A stretch of 64,000 nt of DNA from Noviherbaspirillum suwonense (lineage in GTDB: Bacteria; Pseudomonadota; Gammaproteobacteria; Burkholderiales; Burkholderiaceae_D), in the NCBI RefSeq assembly GCF_900182955.1, contig NZ_FXUL01000002.1:124001-188000 (forward strand). The letters run 5' to 3'. The notes beneath the pieces were generated by a model that had not been told where the DNA came from, ran no database searches, and worked only from the letters and a program-made list of their open reading frames with translations. The position numbers were made by a program, and so were the translations under genes. This document shows positions 10,718 through 17,938 of the stretch, piece by piece; position 1 is the first letter of the stretch, and every line of letters starts with the position of its first letter.

Positions 10718-11326
10718 ATGAAGCCGGGCAAATTCATTACCTTCGAAGGCATCGACGGCGCGGGCAAGTCGACGCACATTTCCTTTGTCGCCAGCCTGTT
10801 GCATGACCGTGGACACACGGTGCTCACCACGCGCGAACCTGGCGGCACACCGCTGGGCGAAAAGCTGCGCGCCTTGCTGCTGCACGAAAAAATGCATCTT
10901 GAAACCGAGGCGCTGCTGATGTTCGCAGCCCGCCGGGAACACCTGGCGCAGGTGATCGAGCCGGCGCTGAAGCGGGGAGACTGGGTCATTTCCGACCGTT
11001 TCACCGACGCGACGTTCGCCTACCAGGGAGGTGGCAGGAAGCTGGACCGGCGGAAACTGGAAGCGCTGGAGCGGTGGGTGCATCCGGATCTGCAGCCGGA
11101 CCTGACGCTGCTGTTCGATGTGCCGCTGGAGGTAGCGCGCTCCCGGCTGGAGAAATCGCGTGACCTGGACCGGTTCGAACAAGAGCAGGCGGCATTCTTC
11201 GCGGCGACGCAGGCTGAGTACCTGCGCCGCGCGTCAGAGTTTCCGGAGCGCTTCCGCGTGATTGATTCTTCGAAGCCGATAAGCGATGTAAATCAAGGAC
11301 TTGTAAGATTATTCGAAGAGTTTTAA
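10718..11326 (+). CDS. tmk: Thymidylate kinase
   Basis: The 202-residue protein shows the P-loop [12 protein letters not shown] near the N-terminus, the DRF motif in [16 protein letters not shown], and a LID region with [17 protein letters not shown]. It phosphorylates dTMP to dTDP with ATP in DNA precursor synthesis. Length is typical. It follows mltG closely, and holB comes 95 bp later. The last 20 or so codons become noticeably AT-rich (attattcgaagagtttta near the stop) and run into an AT-rich gap, unlike the rest of the gene. Confidence 0.95.
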   Translation: MKPGKFITFEGIDGAGKSTHISFVASLLHDRGHTVLTTREPGGTPLGEKLRALLLHEKMHLETEALLMFAARREHLAQVIEPALKRGDWVISDRFTDATFAYQGGGRKLDRRKLEALERWVHPDLQPDLTLLFDVPLEVARSRLEKSRDLDRFEQEQAAFFAATQAEYLRRASEFPERFRVIDSSKPISDVNQGLVRLFEEF

Positions 11327-11421
11327 TTAAGTCGAAGAGGAGTTTATAACTCATTGATTTAATTGAATAATTTTAAACATCTAAAGTGCTTTATTAAGAT
11401 GCGTATTTTTGCAACTATCCA
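11327..11421. other. AT-rich gap between tmk and holB
   Basis: This 95-bp stretch is strongly AT-rich in an otherwise GC-rich region. The sequence TCGAAGAG occurs at the end of tmk and again just after its stop. I see no ORF and no clean terminator. It may hold a promoter for holB, but no well-spaced -35/-10 pair stands out. Confidence 0.5.
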
Positions 11422-12447
11422 ATGAGCCACCCCTTACTGCCGTGGCAGCCAGCAAGCTGGGCCCAGGTCATGCAGCTTCGTGGCCGTTTCCCCCACGCAT
11501 TGCTGCTGCACGGGCCGGAGGGCATAGGCAAGACCCGATTCGGGGAGCGGCTCGCGCAGGCGCTGCTTTGCGAACAGCCGTTGGCGGATGGCCAGCCGTG
11601 CGACGTTTGCCTGGCCTGCGGCTGGTTTGCCCAATATGCCCATCCCGACTACCGGCGCGTCCGCCCGGAAAATCTCGAGGAAGCGGCAGGCGACGAAGCC
11701 GAGGCCGAAGCGGCCAAGCCGGCAAAGGCCGGGAAGACCGCGTCCAAGGAGATCCGCATCGAGCAGATCCGGGCGCTGGGCGACTTCATGAACGTCTCTA
11801 CCCATAGGCGCGGGCGCCGCGTGGTGTTGCTGCATCCGGCCGAGGCGCTCAATTCGGTCGCATCGAATGCATTGCTGAAAACCCTGGAAGAACCGCCGCC
11901 GGACACGGTGTTCATCCTGGTCAGCAACAATATCGACCGGCTGCTGCCGACCATCCTTTCGCGTTGCCGCAAGGTGCCGATGGGCTTGCCCGATGCCGAC
12001 CAGTCCCTGGCATGGCTGAAGGCGCAGGGCGTGCCGGACGCGGAAAGCTGGCTCGCCGAGCAGGGTGGCGCGCCGCTGGCTGCATTGACCGAGGCTGAGA
12101 GTGGCTCCAGGGAAGCGATCGATGCGCTGCTGGCCCACCTGGCGAATCCGGCCGCCGATACGGCGCTCAAAACGGCCGACCTGCTGCAGAAGACCGCGCC
12201 GGCCGACGTGACTTCCTGGCTGCAGCGCTGGCTTTATGACCTGTTTTCAGTCAAGTTTTCTGGAAAGATCCGTTATTATCCAAAGTACCGCCGGGAAATA
12301 GATGCGTTGGCATCGCGCGCCGATGCCCGCCAATTGCTGGCGGTGCTGAAGCAGGTGACTGACCGGCGGGCGATTGCAGACCATCCGCTGTCGGCGAAAT
12401 TATTCATCGAAGACATGTTGCTGGATTACTCCACCGTTTTTGCTTAG
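11422..12447 (+). CDS. holB: DNA polymerase III delta' subunit
   Basis: The 341-residue protein has the clamp-loader AAA+ features: P-loop-like LLHGPEGIGKTRF, a zinc-binding Cys cluster (LLCEQP followed by CDVCLACGW), LKTLEEPPPDTVFIL and the SRC motif in LSRCRKV. Delta' is a structural member of the gamma/tau clamp-loader that opens the sliding clamp. A charged low-complexity insertion (about residues 85-112, EEAAGDEAEAEAAKPAKAGK) lies after the zinc module. pilZ follows 7 bp downstream, as in related genomes. Confidence 0.95.
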   Translation: MSHPLLPWQPASWAQVMQLRGRFPHALLLHGPEGIGKTRFGERLAQALLCEQPLADGQPCDVCLACGWFAQYAHPDYRRVRPENLEEAAGDEAEAEAAKPAKAGKTASKEIRIEQIRALGDFMNVSTHRRGRRVVLLHPAEALNSVASNALLKTLEEPPPDTVFILVSNNIDRLLPTILSRCRKVPMGLPDADQSLAWLKAQGVPDAESWLAEQGGAPLAALTEAESGSREAIDALLAHLANPAADTALKTADLLQKTAPADVTSWLQRWLYDLFSVKFSGKIRYYPKYRREIDALASRADARQLLAVLKQVTDRRAIADHPLSAKLFIEDMLLDYSTVFA

Positions 12448-12454
12448 GACCGCC

Positions 12455-12820
12455 ATGGCAGAAATCAGCGGCGCCTCGCCGCCCCGTCCGACCGTGCTGT
12501 CGCTTGCCGTCAAGGAAAAATCGGCGCTGTATGCGGCTTACATGCCTTTCGTGGCAAATGGCGGCATTTTTGTCCCGACCAGCCGCGTCCACGCGCTCGG
12601 CGACGAAATCTACCTGATCCTGTCGCTAATGGAAGATGCGAGCAAGTACCCGATTGCCGGCAAGGTGGTCTGGGTGACGCCGGCCGGCGCGCACAATAAC
12701 AAGGTGCAGGGCGTGGGCGTGCATTTTCCCGCCGACGAAAGCGGCCAGCGGGTGCGCCAGCGCATCGAGGAAATCCTCGGCGCGGCCATCAGTTCGTCAC
12801 GCGCGACGCACACGCTGTAA
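12455..12820 (+). CDS. pilZ: PilZ domain protein, type IV pilus-associated
   Basis: The 121-residue protein is a single PilZ domain (SLAVKEKSALYAAYMPFV, NGGIFVPTSR). The canonical c-di-GMP-binding RxxxR is not evident before the domain, as in the type IV pilus PilZ orthologs that do not bind the nucleotide. The holB-pilZ-tatD order matches the conserved context of the pilus PilZ, required for pilus biogenesis. Start ATG 12455 follows the holB stop by 7 bp; an earlier in-frame start would lie inside holB. Confidence 0.88.
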   Translation: MAEISGASPPRPTVLSLAVKEKSALYAAYMPFVANGGIFVPTSRVHALGDEIYLILSLMEDASKYPIAGKVVWVTPAGAHNNKVQGVGVHFPADESGQRVRQRIEEILGAAISSSRATHTL

Positions 12821-12894
12821 AGCCGGCGTCGCGGCAGTGGGCCCGGGCGACCCGCACGGGCAAGGCCGCCGGCCATTGCGTACAATGGCGGCCT

Positions 12895-13665
12895 ATGTAC
12901 ATCGATTCCCATTGCCATATCAATTTTCCGGAGCTGGCTGAAAACATGCCGGCCATTCTCGGCCGGATGGCGGAGAACAAGGTCACGCACGCGCTCTGCG
13001 TCTCCGTCGACCTGCCGGATTTCCCGCAGGTGCTGGCGCTGGCCGAACAGCATGACAACATCTTCGCATCGGTCGGGGTGCATCCCGATTATCCGGACAC
13101 GGCGGAGCCGACGGTCGCCGACCTGGTCCGGCTCGCGGATCACCCGAAAATCGTTGCGATCGGCGAGACCGGCCTCGATTATTTCCGGCTCGAAGGCGAC
13201 CTCGAATGGCAGCGGGAACGTTTCCGCACGCACATCCGCGCATCGCAGGCGACCGGCAAGCCGCTGATCATCCATACCCGCGCGGCAGCCGACGACACCT
13301 TGCGCATCATGCGCGAGGAAGGCGCCAGTTCGGGGGTGATGCATTGCTTCACCGAGTCGCTGGCGGTTGCCGAGGCGGCCATCGAACTGGGCTTCTACAT
13401 CTCCTTTTCCGGCATCGTCACCTTCAAGAGCGCCCGCGACCTGCAGGCCGTGGCCCGGGCGATACCGCTGGAGCGCATGCTGATCGAGACCGATTCGCCC
13501 TACCTGGCGCCGGTGCCGTTCCGCGGCCGCACCAACGAGCCGAGCTATGTGCGCCATGTCGCCGAATACATCGCGACGCTGCGCGGCGAGCCGCTGGAGC
13601 GCATCGCGCAGCAGACCAGCGACAACTTTTTCAACCTTTTCCGGATGGCCCGTTCCCATGCATGA
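12895..13665 (+). CDS. tatD: TatD-family metal-dependent hydrolase/DNase
   Basis: The 256-residue TIM-barrel hydrolase carries the metal ligands in DSHCHINFP, the catalytic segment GETGLDYF, MHCFTES, and the C-terminal ETDSPYLAPVPFRG. TatD proteins are metal-dependent 3'-5' exonucleases or deoxyribonuclease-like enzymes. A TACAAT box at 12881-12886 lies only 8 bp before the ATG, inside an inverted repeat around GCCATTG/CAATGGC, so the transcript may have almost no leader. The stop overlaps the start of the ankyrin gene. Confidence 0.93.
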   Translation: MYIDSHCHINFPELAENMPAILGRMAENKVTHALCVSVDLPDFPQVLALAEQHDNIFASVGVHPDYPDTAEPTVADLVRLADHPKIVAIGETGLDYFRLEGDLEWQRERFRTHIRASQATGKPLIIHTRAAADDTLRIMREEGASSGVMHCFTESLAVAEAAIELGFYISFSGIVTFKSARDLQAVARAIPLERMLIETDSPYLAPVPFRGRTNEPSYVRHVAEYIATLRGEPLERIAQQTSDNFFNLFRMARSHA

Positions 13666-14356
13666 CTTCGATGAAATATCGTCCATCGCCAGCCCGATGC
13701 GTCGCCTGACGCTGCAGGCGGTCGCGGCGGCGGGGCTGGCGCTGTGCCTGCCGGAACTGGCTTTCGCCGGCGCCTACGACGACTGGTTCAAGGCAATCAA
13801 GCTGGACCTCGACCAGCAGGTCAGGAACCTGCTCCGGCGCGGCATCGACCCGAACACCGTTGACGAGGAGCGTGGCGACACCGCCATCATCCTCGCCGCG
13901 CGCGAGGGGTCGGCCAAGGTCTTCGACATCCTGCTGCAGAACAAGGATGTGAAGCTAGACGCCCGCTCCCGCAACGGCGACACCGCGCTGATGCTGGCCG
14001 CCTACAAGGGCAACCTGGCCGCGGTGCGGGCCCTGCTGGACCGGGGCGCCGAGCCGAACCAGACCGGCTGGACCGCGCTCCACTATGCGGCGACCGTCGG
14101 AAACAACGACATCGTCCAGTTGCTGCTGGACCGCTCCGCCTACATCGACGCGGAGTCGCCGAACCAGACCACGCCGATCATGATGGCAGCGCGGGGCGGG
14201 CACATCCTGACCGTCAAGCTGCTGCTCGACGAAGGCGCGGACGTGACGCTGAAGAACGGCGCCAACATGACGGCGCTCGATTTCGCCAGGGAAGGCGGTT
14301 TCAAGGATATCGTCGAAGGGCTGACCTACCGGCTGAAAAAGGCCGGCAAGCTCTAA
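13658..14356 (+). CDS. Exported ankyrin-repeat protein
   Basis: The product has about 232 residues. An N-terminal hydrophobic stretch ends LPELAFA, a likely signal peptidase site, and is followed by four to five ankyrin repeats (GDTALMLAAYKGNLAAVRALLDRG, GWTALHYAATVGNNDIVQLLLDR). Ankyrin repeats mediate protein-protein contacts; this one probably works in the periplasm. The start is ambiguous. ATG 13658 overlaps the tatD stop, while ATG 13697 gives a cleaner signal peptide beginning MRRLTLQAV. Neither has a strong Shine-Dalgarno. It is translationally linked to tatD. Confidence 0.87.
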   Translation: MHDFDEISSIASPMRRLTLQAVAAAGLALCLPELAFAGAYDDWFKAIKLDLDQQVRNLLRRGIDPNTVDEERGDTAIILAAREGSAKVFDILLQNKDVKLDARSRNGDTALMLAAYKGNLAAVRALLDRGAEPNQTGWTALHYAATVGNNDIVQLLLDRSAYIDAESPNQTTPIMMAARGGHILTVKLLLDEGADVTLKNGANMTALDFAREGGFKDIVEGLTYRLKKAGKL

Positions 14357-14452
14357 TCGCCGTATTCCCGTTGCAATCCGGCCATAGCCTGTTCCAGACG
14401 CGGTTCGACATCCGCGCATCGCCGTGCCCGTCCGCATCCGCGTCCGGTGGGT

Positions 14453-15937
14453 TCACAATCCCGGCCGCCGGCTGCGCGCCAGGTATTCGACGCCTTCGAA
14501 CAAACCCTGCGTCGCGAGCGCCAGCACCGCTGCCGGGATCGCGCCGGCCAGCAGCATCTGGTGATCGTTCAGCGCCAGGCCCACGGCGATCCGCTCGCCA
14601 TAGCCGCCGGCGCCGATGAAGGCGGCGATCGTGGCCGTGCCGACGCTCATGATGGCCGCGGTCTTGACGCCGGCCAGGATCACCGGGAGCGCCAGCGGCA
14701 GCTCGATCAGCAGCAGCGTATCCCGGCGCTCCAGCCCCAGCGCCAGCGCCGCCTGCCGGATGCCCGGCGGCACCTGCAGCAGGCCGGTGCAGGTATTTCG
14801 CACAACCGGCAGCAGCGCATACAGCGACAGCGCGATGAGCGCCGGCCCCGTGCCTATCGTGCCGAGCAGCGAGATCAGGATTGCGAGCAGCGCCAGCGAC
14901 GGTATGGTCTGCAACACGCCGCACAGCCCCAGCACGACCTGCCGCAGGCGTGGCGCAAAGGCGGCCAGCATGCCCAGCGGCACCCCGGCCAGGGTTGCCG
15001 CGCCGACCGACACCAGGACCAGGAACAGGTGCTGCCAGGTCAGCGTGCCGAGGCGGTCCAGCAGCTTCGCGGCCAGCCCCGACCGCGCAGCCGGGCTCTC
15101 GGGCGCGCCGTGCAGGAATGCCTGCGCCGCCTGCGCGAAGCTGCGTCCCTCCAGTTCGACTGCCGCATTCAGCGCGATCATCCGCTGCTGGCTGATTTTC
15201 CCCTCCAGCCCGAGCAGCGCCTGCCATGCCGCCGGGAAGCGGGCCGGCAGGTCCAGCCGGTACAGAAGCACCGCGTCGTAACGCGGGAAATACTGCCGGT
15301 CGTCCTGCAGCACGCGCAGTCGCATGCGGTCGATCCGGGCGTCGGTCGTATAGATGTCCATCGCGTCGATCTGGGATGCCGCGATCGCGTCATACGCCAG
15401 GCCGTGGTCCAGGCTCTGCGGCCGGTTGCGCAGGCCGTAGCGCTGCGCCAGGCCCGGCCAGCCGTCGGCGCGTCCGAGGAATTCATGCGACAGGCCGAGG
15501 CGCAGCGCCGGATGGGCGGCGAGGTCGCCCAGCGTCCGGATGCCCAGCCGGGCCGCATCGGCATCGCGCATCGCCAGCGCATAGCTGTTGTCGAAGCCGA
15601 GCGGCGCGGCCGCGCCCAGCCCCAGGGCGGCCAGCCCGGGCCGGATGCTTTCCAGCGACGCGGCGCCGTCGAGATGCAGGATTTCCTGCGCTATCGTCCC
15701 CAGGTATTCCGGGTAGACGTCGATGCTGCCCGACTTCAGCGCTTCCAGCACGATGGCGGTATTGCCCAGCCCCTGCCGATGCACCGCCGGGCCCTGGGTC
15801 GCCGCGGTGGCGGTCAGGATCTCGCCCAGCACATAGGATTCGGTGAAACGCTTGGAGCCGACCTTCAGCGTGTCGGCGCCGGCGGCGGCGAGCCAGCACA
15901 TCAGCAGCGCGGCGAGGACGAACGGTCTGAAACCCAT
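14453..15937 (-). CDS. Fused periplasmic binding protein-permease of a betaine/choline-type ABC importer
   Basis: The 494-residue protein starts with a signal sequence and an OpuC/ProX-like binding domain (about 20-285; LKVGSKRFTESYVLGEI, KSGSIDVYPEYLGT). A membrane-spanning permease domain follows (about 300-485) with the coupling-loop segment GIRQAALALGLERRDTLLL and IGAGGYGERI. Such importers take up quaternary amines for osmoprotection. Fusion of binding and permease domains is known in the OpuA/Bus group; here the binding domain comes first. No ATPase gene is adjacent on either side, so the partner must be encoded elsewhere. It is transcribed divergently from the pseudouridine synthase gene. 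Confidence 0.88.
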   Translation of the reverse strand: MGFRPFVLAALLMCWLAAAGADTLKVGSKRFTESYVLGEILTATAATQGPAVHRQGLGNTAIVLEALKSGSIDVYPEYLGTIAQEILHLDGAASLESIRPGLAALGLGAAAPLGFDNSYALAMRDADAARLGIRTLGDLAAHPALRLGLSHEFLGRADGWPGLAQRYGLRNRPQSLDHGLAYDAIAASQIDAMDIYTTDARIDRMRLRVLQDDRQYFPRYDAVLLYRLDLPARFPAAWQALLGLEGKISQQRMIALNAAVELEGRSFAQAAQAFLHGAPESPAARSGLAAKLLDRLGTLTWQHLFLVLVSVGAATLAGVPLGMLAAFAPRLRQVVLGLCGVLQTIPSLALLAILISLLGTIGTGPALIALSLYALLPVVRNTCTGLLQVPPGIRQAALALGLERRDTLLLIELPLALPVILAGVKTAAIMSVGTATIAAFIGAGGYGERIAVGLALNDHQMLLAGAIPAAVLALATQGLFEGVEYLARSRRPGL

Positions 15938-16006
15938 GTTGCTCCTGGTATAAGAAATTCGACCCTAGCTTAACCGGATTCGGCGAAGACGACGCCGCGG
16001 GCCATC

Positions 16007-16015
16007 TGGTACAGT
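16007..16015 (+). promoter_or_regulatory. Extended -10 element just before the pseudouridine synthase gene
   Basis: TGG-TACAGT (TG at 16007-16008, TACAGT at 16010-16015) lies only 6 bp before the ATG at 16022. Transcription would start at or next to the start codon, predicting a leaderless mRNA. No Shine-Dalgarno precedes the ATG, which agrees. Confidence 0.4.
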
Positions 16016-16021
16016 GCCGCC

Positions 16022-16747
16022 ATGAGCAAAATGACCTTGGATCGCATGCTGCAGTCGCAGGGCTTCGGCAGCCGGAAATGGTGCCGGCAACTGGTGGAAG
16101 ACGGGGAAGTCACGGTCAACGGCGTAGCGGTCGACGATTACCGGATGACGGTCGACACCGAAGGGCTGGCATTCACCGTGTTCGACGAGGAATGGACCTA
16201 CCGCGCGCATGTCTATATCGCACTGAACAAGCCGCCCGACATTGAATGTTCGCGCAAGCCCAGCCACCGGCCCGGCGTGCTGACGCTGCTGCCCGAGCAA
16301 TTCACCTGGCGCGACGTGCAGCCGGTCGGCCGGCTGGACCATGACACGACCGGCCTGCTGCTGATGTCGGACGACGGCGCCTTCATCCACGCGCAGTCGT
16401 CGCCGCGGCGGCATGTGCCCAAGGTCTATGTCGCCACGACCCACGAACCGGTGACCGACGAACTCGTCGCCCGCCTGCGCGAGGGCGTCAAGCTGCACGA
16501 TGAAAACGAGACGCTCGCCGCCCAGCGCTGCGAGAGGCTGGCGCCGCACGAGCTGGAGATCGTGCTCGAGCAGGGCAAGTATCACCAGGTCAAGCGCATG
16601 CTGGCCGCGGCCGGCAACCATTGCTCGGCGCTGCGCCGCACCGCGATCGGCGGCCTGACGCTGGCTTCGCTCGAACTCGACGAAGGCGAATGGCGCTACC
16701 TCGACGACGCGCAGATGTCGCTGCTGGTGCCGGAGGCGGCCGCGTGA
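16022..16747 (+). CDS. 16S/23S rRNA pseudouridine synthase, RsuA family
   Basis: The 241-residue protein has an N-terminal S4 RNA-binding domain (LDRMLQSQGFGSRKWCRQLVEDG) and an RsuA/RluB-type catalytic domain. The catalytic Asp is in VGRLDHDTTGLLLMSDDG, and the KVYV and QVKRM motifs are present. It isomerises a specific rRNA uridine. The best guess is the RsuA-like 16S enzyme, but site specificity cannot be read reliably. The stop overlaps the start of a paralogous gene (GTGA). A leaderless promoter seems likely. Confidence 0.9.
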   Translation: MSKMTLDRMLQSQGFGSRKWCRQLVEDGEVTVNGVAVDDYRMTVDTEGLAFTVFDEEWTYRAHVYIALNKPPDIECSRKPSHRPGVLTLLPEQFTWRDVQPVGRLDHDTTGLLLMSDDGAFIHAQSSPRRHVPKVYVATTHEPVTDELVARLREGVKLHDENETLAAQRCERLAPHELEIVLEQGKYHQVKRMLAAAGNHCSALRRTAIGGLTLASLELDEGEWRYLDDAQMSLLVPEAAA

Positions 16748-17481
16748 CCGAGCCGATACGCCTGGCGCGCCGGGTGGCGCAGCAGACCGGCTGTTCCCGC
16801 AGCGACGCCCAGCAATATGTCGAGGGCGGCTGGGTGCTGGTCGACGGGGAAACCTGCGAGGAGCCCGGCCGGCGCATCGGGCCGGAGCAGGTGGTCAGCC
16901 TGGCGCCCGGCGCGAAGGCGGAGCCGGCCCCGGCTGTCACCATCCTGTTCCACAAGCCGGCGGATCTGGCGACCGGTCCCGCCGGGAGCCCGGACAGCGC
17001 GCTGATCGTGCCATTGCTGCTGCCGGAACAGCGGAGCGCGACCGACCGCTCCGGTATCAGGCCGCTTAAAAAGCACCTGGCAGGTCTGACGCTGACCGAT
17101 GGGCTGGAAACGATCGCGAGCGGGCTGCTGGTGCTGACGCAGGACTGGCGCGTCGCGCGCCGCCTGGTCGACGACGCCAGCCGGGTCGAGCAGGAATTCA
17201 TCGTCGAGACCGCCGCGCCGGTCACGCCATGGCAGCTGGCGCTGCTGAACCAGGGCACGCGCTTCAACGGCAAGCAGATCGAGGATATCAAGGCCAGCTG
17301 CCAGAGCGAATGCCGGCTGCGGTTTGCGCTGAAGACGCCGCCCCGCGGGCTCATCGAGCATCTGTGCATGCAGGCCGGGCTGCAGATGCTGGGAATGCGC
17401 CGGATCAGGATAGGCCGCGTGCCGCTTGCCGGGCTTCCGGTGGGGCAGTGGGCTTTTTTGCGGCCCGACCACAAATTCTGA
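16744..17481 (+). CDS. Pseudouridine synthase paralog with altered catalytic motif
   Basis: The 245-residue protein has an S4 domain (RLARRVAQQTGCSRSDAQQYVEGG) and an RsuA/RluF-like fold ending GMRRIRIGRVPLAGLPVGQW. Where the family has GRLD with the catalytic Asp, this protein reads DGLETIASGLLVLTQD. The Arg is replaced by Gly and the Asp by Glu122 (codon 17107-17109). It may be inactive and bind rRNA only, or use Glu. GTG 16744 overlaps the upstream stop, so it is co-translated with the intact enzyme. An upstream frame extension lies inside the other gene and is not a start. Confidence 0.85.
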   Translation: MTEPIRLARRVAQQTGCSRSDAQQYVEGGWVLVDGETCEEPGRRIGPEQVVSLAPGAKAEPAPAVTILFHKPADLATGPAGSPDSALIVPLLLPEQRSATDRSGIRPLKKHLAGLTLTDGLETIASGLLVLTQDWRVARRLVDDASRVEQEFIVETAAPVTPWQLALLNQGTRFNGKQIEDIKASCQSECRLRFALKTPPRGLIEHLCMQAGLQMLGMRRIRIGRVPLAGLPVGQWAFLRPDHKF

Positions 17482-17506
17482 GCCGCCCGGCCGCCTGATC
17501 GGGCCA

Positions 17507-17528
17507 AGCGGTTAGCGGCTAGCGGTTA
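17507..17528 (-). repeat. Heptamer tandem repeat beginning at a stop codon
   Basis: Three 7-bp units read on the minus strand as TAACCGC, TAGCCGC, TAACCGC, plus one more T. The first TAA is the stop codon of the minus-strand gene at 17526-17834. Because 7 is one more than a multiple of 3, the three units place a stop in each of the three frames. Confidence 0.75.
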
Positions 17529-17834
17529 ATTCTTGCCGGCGATTTCAGATCCGTCAGCCAGCATCAGTGGCGCGGGCGGCATCGGTGCAAGGGTCTGGGC
17601 CAGCATCGCCGGATTCGCCATGCAGTAATCGAACATCGCTTTCGGCAGGCACCGGGCAGGCATTTCGCCGTTCGGCAGCAGGGTGATGAACAACAGGTCC
17701 TGCTTCTGCTGCAGCTGCTGGTAAGCGGAACTCAGCATGGCCCAGACCTGCTCCAGCGTCAGGTCGTCCATCCAGTCGCGGCCTTCAATGCGCAATGCGT
17801 ACTGGTTGCCGGGATCGATATTTTGCATTTCCAT
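17526..17834 (-). CDS. Hypothetical 102-residue protein
   Basis: I do not recognise this protein. It is a small acidic polypeptide with a central helical segment, DDLTLEQVWAMLSSAYQQLQQKQDLLFITLLPNG (quoted here as DDLTLEQVWAMLSSAYQQL then QQKQDLLFITLL), and a Pro/Met-rich end MPPAPLML. No signal peptide or membrane span is present. It lies 104 bp downstream of the acyl-AMP ligase gene on the same strand, so the two may be co-transcribed. Met1 or Met3 could be the start. Its stop codon is the first unit of a heptamer array. Confidence 0.65.
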   Translation of the reverse strand: MEMQNIDPGNQYALRIEGRDWMDDLTLEQVWAMLSSAYQQLQQKQDLLFITLLPNGEMPARCLPKAMFDYCMANPAMLAQTLAPMPPAPLMLADGSEIAGKN

Positions 17835-17938
17835 GGTTTCCTTGCCTGATTGGTGAAGACGGTCCCTGCCAGCAGACCAGCGACCGAGCGACCGCGGAAC
17901 CCGGGGCGCACAGGCCGGATGACTGGATGGTCCGCCTG

